From Vitis vinifera (Eukaryota; Streptophyta; Magnoliopsida; Vitales; Vitaceae): a DNA stretch of 64,000 nt. The notes under the pieces were generated by a model. The model saw only the letters and a program-made list of their open reading frames with translations, searched no databases and was not told where the DNA came from. Shown piece after piece: positions 57,905-64,000 of this stretch. Position numbers and translations under genes: made by a program. Location: contig NC_081815.1 of assembly GCF_030704535.1 (NCBI RefSeq), positions 821,001 through 885,000 of the forward strand, in the 5' to 3' direction. Positions within the stretch are counted from its first letter, which is position 1; each line of letters starts with the position of its first letter.

Positions 57905-59110
57905 CATGATATTAACCAACCACACACCAAGTCCTACAACAATCCAAAATCATTTTGTTTTACATCAAGATATTAGCCACACACTTTTGAAATACAAAAT
58001 CATTTTGCTTTCTACCATGGAAAAAGGTTGGCCAATAATTATCAAGAAAGTGCAATACAAATAAACACCCTTTTGTCACCCCTTCCATCATATGGTTTGT
58101 CCTTTACCTAATAATAACAATAATGGGGGCAGAACTAGTATGACTGTCCTCTTCCAAATCACATAGGGACAGAATCATATAATAGTTAGGAACACATGGC
58201 TGTTGAAGAGCCCCACCCCTTTTTATCATCAAATGTGTCCACTCAATTTATATATCATCATATCTTTTTCTTGTATTTCTAGAAATAATTATTCATTGGC
58301 TCAACTTTTGCAAGTCTTTTTCTTTTGGGGTTATGGGTCTAGTCTCTTTTGTTATTGAGAGTATCTTATATTCATTATTATTCATTGAAAAGAAAAAAAA
58401 AAAAAACCTTCTCAATAGAGGCGGATCCAAACAAGACCCGATATGCCTAATTTATACTTCTTACAAGGGAAATCGAACTCTTCTAGTAATTGGATTAAAG
58501 TATATGTCTATTGTAGTTCGCAAATTTTACATATCCTTTAAAAGTTGCCATTTCAACAAAAAAAAGAAGAAGAAGAATTGTCAAGCTTTATTTTATCCTA
58601 TTTTTATTTTTTGTTTGGAGATTGAATGCAAATAAGAAAAATTGATATGAATTTATTTGAAATTCTTATCAAATTTAACTCAAAAATTAAATGATTAGAA
58701 AATAAATTATTTTATATGACAAGGAGAGTAAGGGATAACAATATTCTTAAAATGTATCTATCATATAAGTAAAATAGTCTAAAAAGAAAAAATAATGAAA
58801 GATTTTAATGACTTACTTTATTGATTTATTTATTAATATTTTTGTTTTATTTTTGTCACCTTTTAAGAAATTTGTTTATAATGACTTTTTTTTTATTGAA
58901 TAATTCCCACCAAAATCAAAAATCAAATAAGCAATTTCCCTTTTTTTTATTAATATCTTGGTATAATAAAAGGCTGTATTTTGTTTTTAACAAAAAAAAA
59001 AAGTTTTATTGCTTTTTTTTTCCTTCTAAAAAACAAGAGAGTGAGGTGTACCTGTACCGGCACCAACCGTTATAACAGTCCAGTGCCGTGGTCGTTACAA
59101 ACTGAGAATT
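57905..59110. other. Gene-free AT-rich DNA
   Basis: Many A and T homopolymers. Frames at 58,333-58,635 and 58,821-59,075 are low complexity and not supported as genes. Confidence 0.5.
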
Positions 59111-59129
59111 CCACGTCATCAGCTACGTA
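59111..59129 (+). promoter_or_regulatory. ACGT-core elements upstream of the aleurain-like gene
   Basis: CCACGTCATC (59,111-59,120) and TACGTA (59,124-59,129) lie about 140-160 bp before the start codon. ACGT cores are bZIP sites in plants (ABA and stress response). Function is inferred from motif only. Confidence 0.4.
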
Positions 59130-59269
59130 AGCAAGAAACAATGGCATAGGCCCACTAGCAGCCAATAAAAGAAAGGTAACGCTGTCGATTCGATAGTTCA
59201 CGAACCAATCTCCTCCTTTAAAGCCCAATCCAATCCCCCGACGGCCCAAAAGCTCCGGAAGTAAGAAAA

Positions 59270-62985
<3,716 letters not shown>

Positions 62986-64000
62986 GCTGGTGGGCTCTTT
63001 CGAGGTTGTAGATTTGAATTGTTATTGTTCATATCTGAGGTGAGGAGGGGAAGGGTCAGTACACTGATGAAGATGCAAGCTTTTATGTACAAAATAAAAC
63101 CAAAGCATTTGCCCTCTATAAATGGTGGCTATGATGTACTCAACAAACACCCTTGTAATTTTCTATCTATGGTGGTGTGTTAGTTATCAATACATTTCCT
63201 TTGGTATTTAGTATTTACTCCATGCTCTCCTTCCCTTCGCACTAAAAACCCATGCTGTGCATTGTTGAAATTGGCTTATAAATGTCAATCTTTAATTATA
63301 CAGTTAAAAAAATGTCATATGGCCCTAACAGTTACTCCCATCCACGGATGTCCGCAAAAGAACCTGGTACATTTGTTTCTTGTTATCACCTCAGTTAGCA
63401 GGACTTTATTACCATCATAAAGATCAAGTCGTGGCCTATGAAGCAACAGCTGTCTTATTTTGTCGGGACTGACTATAATACAAAGTGTACTTTTCAGTAG
63501 GATTTAGCACCCATTAGGTGATGGTGATGTTATTAAGCATATATTTTCAAGTTCCATTATTTACACCCAACACCTTGGTTCCAGTCGCCTAAACCTTACC
63601 ATACACATTCAACTTAACCTTCTGTTAAATAGATACTACTGTCCTATCTTAGCATTTTTCTTACCATACACATTCAACTTAATCTTTTGTTCAATATATA
63701 CTACTATTGAAACACTAGTTTGGAGCTTCTGGGTCAAGCAAGCAAATTTAAACCTAAAACCTGTATCATAGCCTCCTTAAGCAACCTTTATTTTCACCTG
63801 TATCATAGCCCACAAAAGGAACCTGTTTTTTCTTTTTATTTTCCCTCTTCTTTCCAAAATTACAAATGATTCTCAGCATTTATAGGAAAGAGGTATCAGC
63901 ATGAATTACATGTTGAATGGGGTGAATGAAGCAAAGAAGCTGTATCGCTTTATTGATCCATGTATGTGACTTCAATTTTGAAAATCCAAGTTACATGGAA
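62986..64000. other. 3' flank of the aleurain-like gene, short tandem repeat, no gene
   Basis: 62,986-63,200 is probably 3' UTR (AATAAA-type signals near 63,094). A 65-bp-period direct repeat starts TTACCATACACATTCAACTT at 63,596 and at 63,661. CACCTGTATCATAGCC-like text also repeats near 63,760 and 63,796. No further gene recognised to the window end. Confidence 0.5.

Overview
The window is nuclear DNA from a eudicot plant. It has AT-rich intergenic DNA, short GT-AG introns, plant gene families and MITE-rich spacers. The CYP92A-type P450s, the RLCK kinase and the element types remind me of grapevine (Vitis). That species call is inference from recalled family sequences; no search was run.

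Layout. 1-5,060 is intergenic DNA holding an inverted repeat and a 3'-end SINE fragment with long target-site duplications. A tRNA-Ser(GCU) lies at 5,064-5,145. A complete five-exon RBX1 gene (cullin-RING ligase RING subunit) occupies 6,688-9,773 on the minus strand; its promoter pairs site II motifs with an intronic telo-box. A candidate 60-residue membrane protein lies at 10,947-11,129 (minus).

From about 13 kb to 50 kb there is a tandem array whose repeat unit is a CYP92A-type P450 (plus strand) facing a RIPK-like receptor-like cytoplasmic kinase (minus strand). There are five P450 copies. Copies 1 (15,400-17,028), 3 (36,411-38,042) and 5 (45,881-47,510) are intact two-exon genes. Copy 2 (29,913-31,456) is a heavily damaged pseudogene. 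Copy 4 (41,175-42,691) has lost its promoter and N-terminus and carries a destroyed splice acceptor. The kinase is complete only beside copy 5 (47,962-49,859). The other units keep only its 3' end, and units A and D share the same break. The P450 copies look like mosaics of each other, as expected from unequal crossing-over or gene conversion.

A young 10.5-kb Ty3/gypsy (Tat-like) LTR retrotransposon (17,388-27,878) sits just downstream of copy 1. It has 808/806-bp LTRs, GTATT target duplications, gag-pol on the minus strand, and a separate antisense gene region with its own TATA box. The paralogous unit at about 43,042 preserves the empty insertion site.

50-59 kb is mostly gene-free, AT-rich DNA with a Tourist-type MITE, a GC-rich minisatellite and a C21 homopolymer. 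A complete eight-exon aleurain-like (cathepsin H type) vacuolar cysteine protease gene lies at 59,270-62,985 (plus), with another MITE of the same family in its fifth intron.

How the genes relate: RBX1 (protein turnover) and aleurain (vacuolar proteolysis) are unrelated single-copy housekeeping genes. The P450/RIPK block is the dynamic part of the window, with duplication, decay, conversion and transposon insertion all visible.
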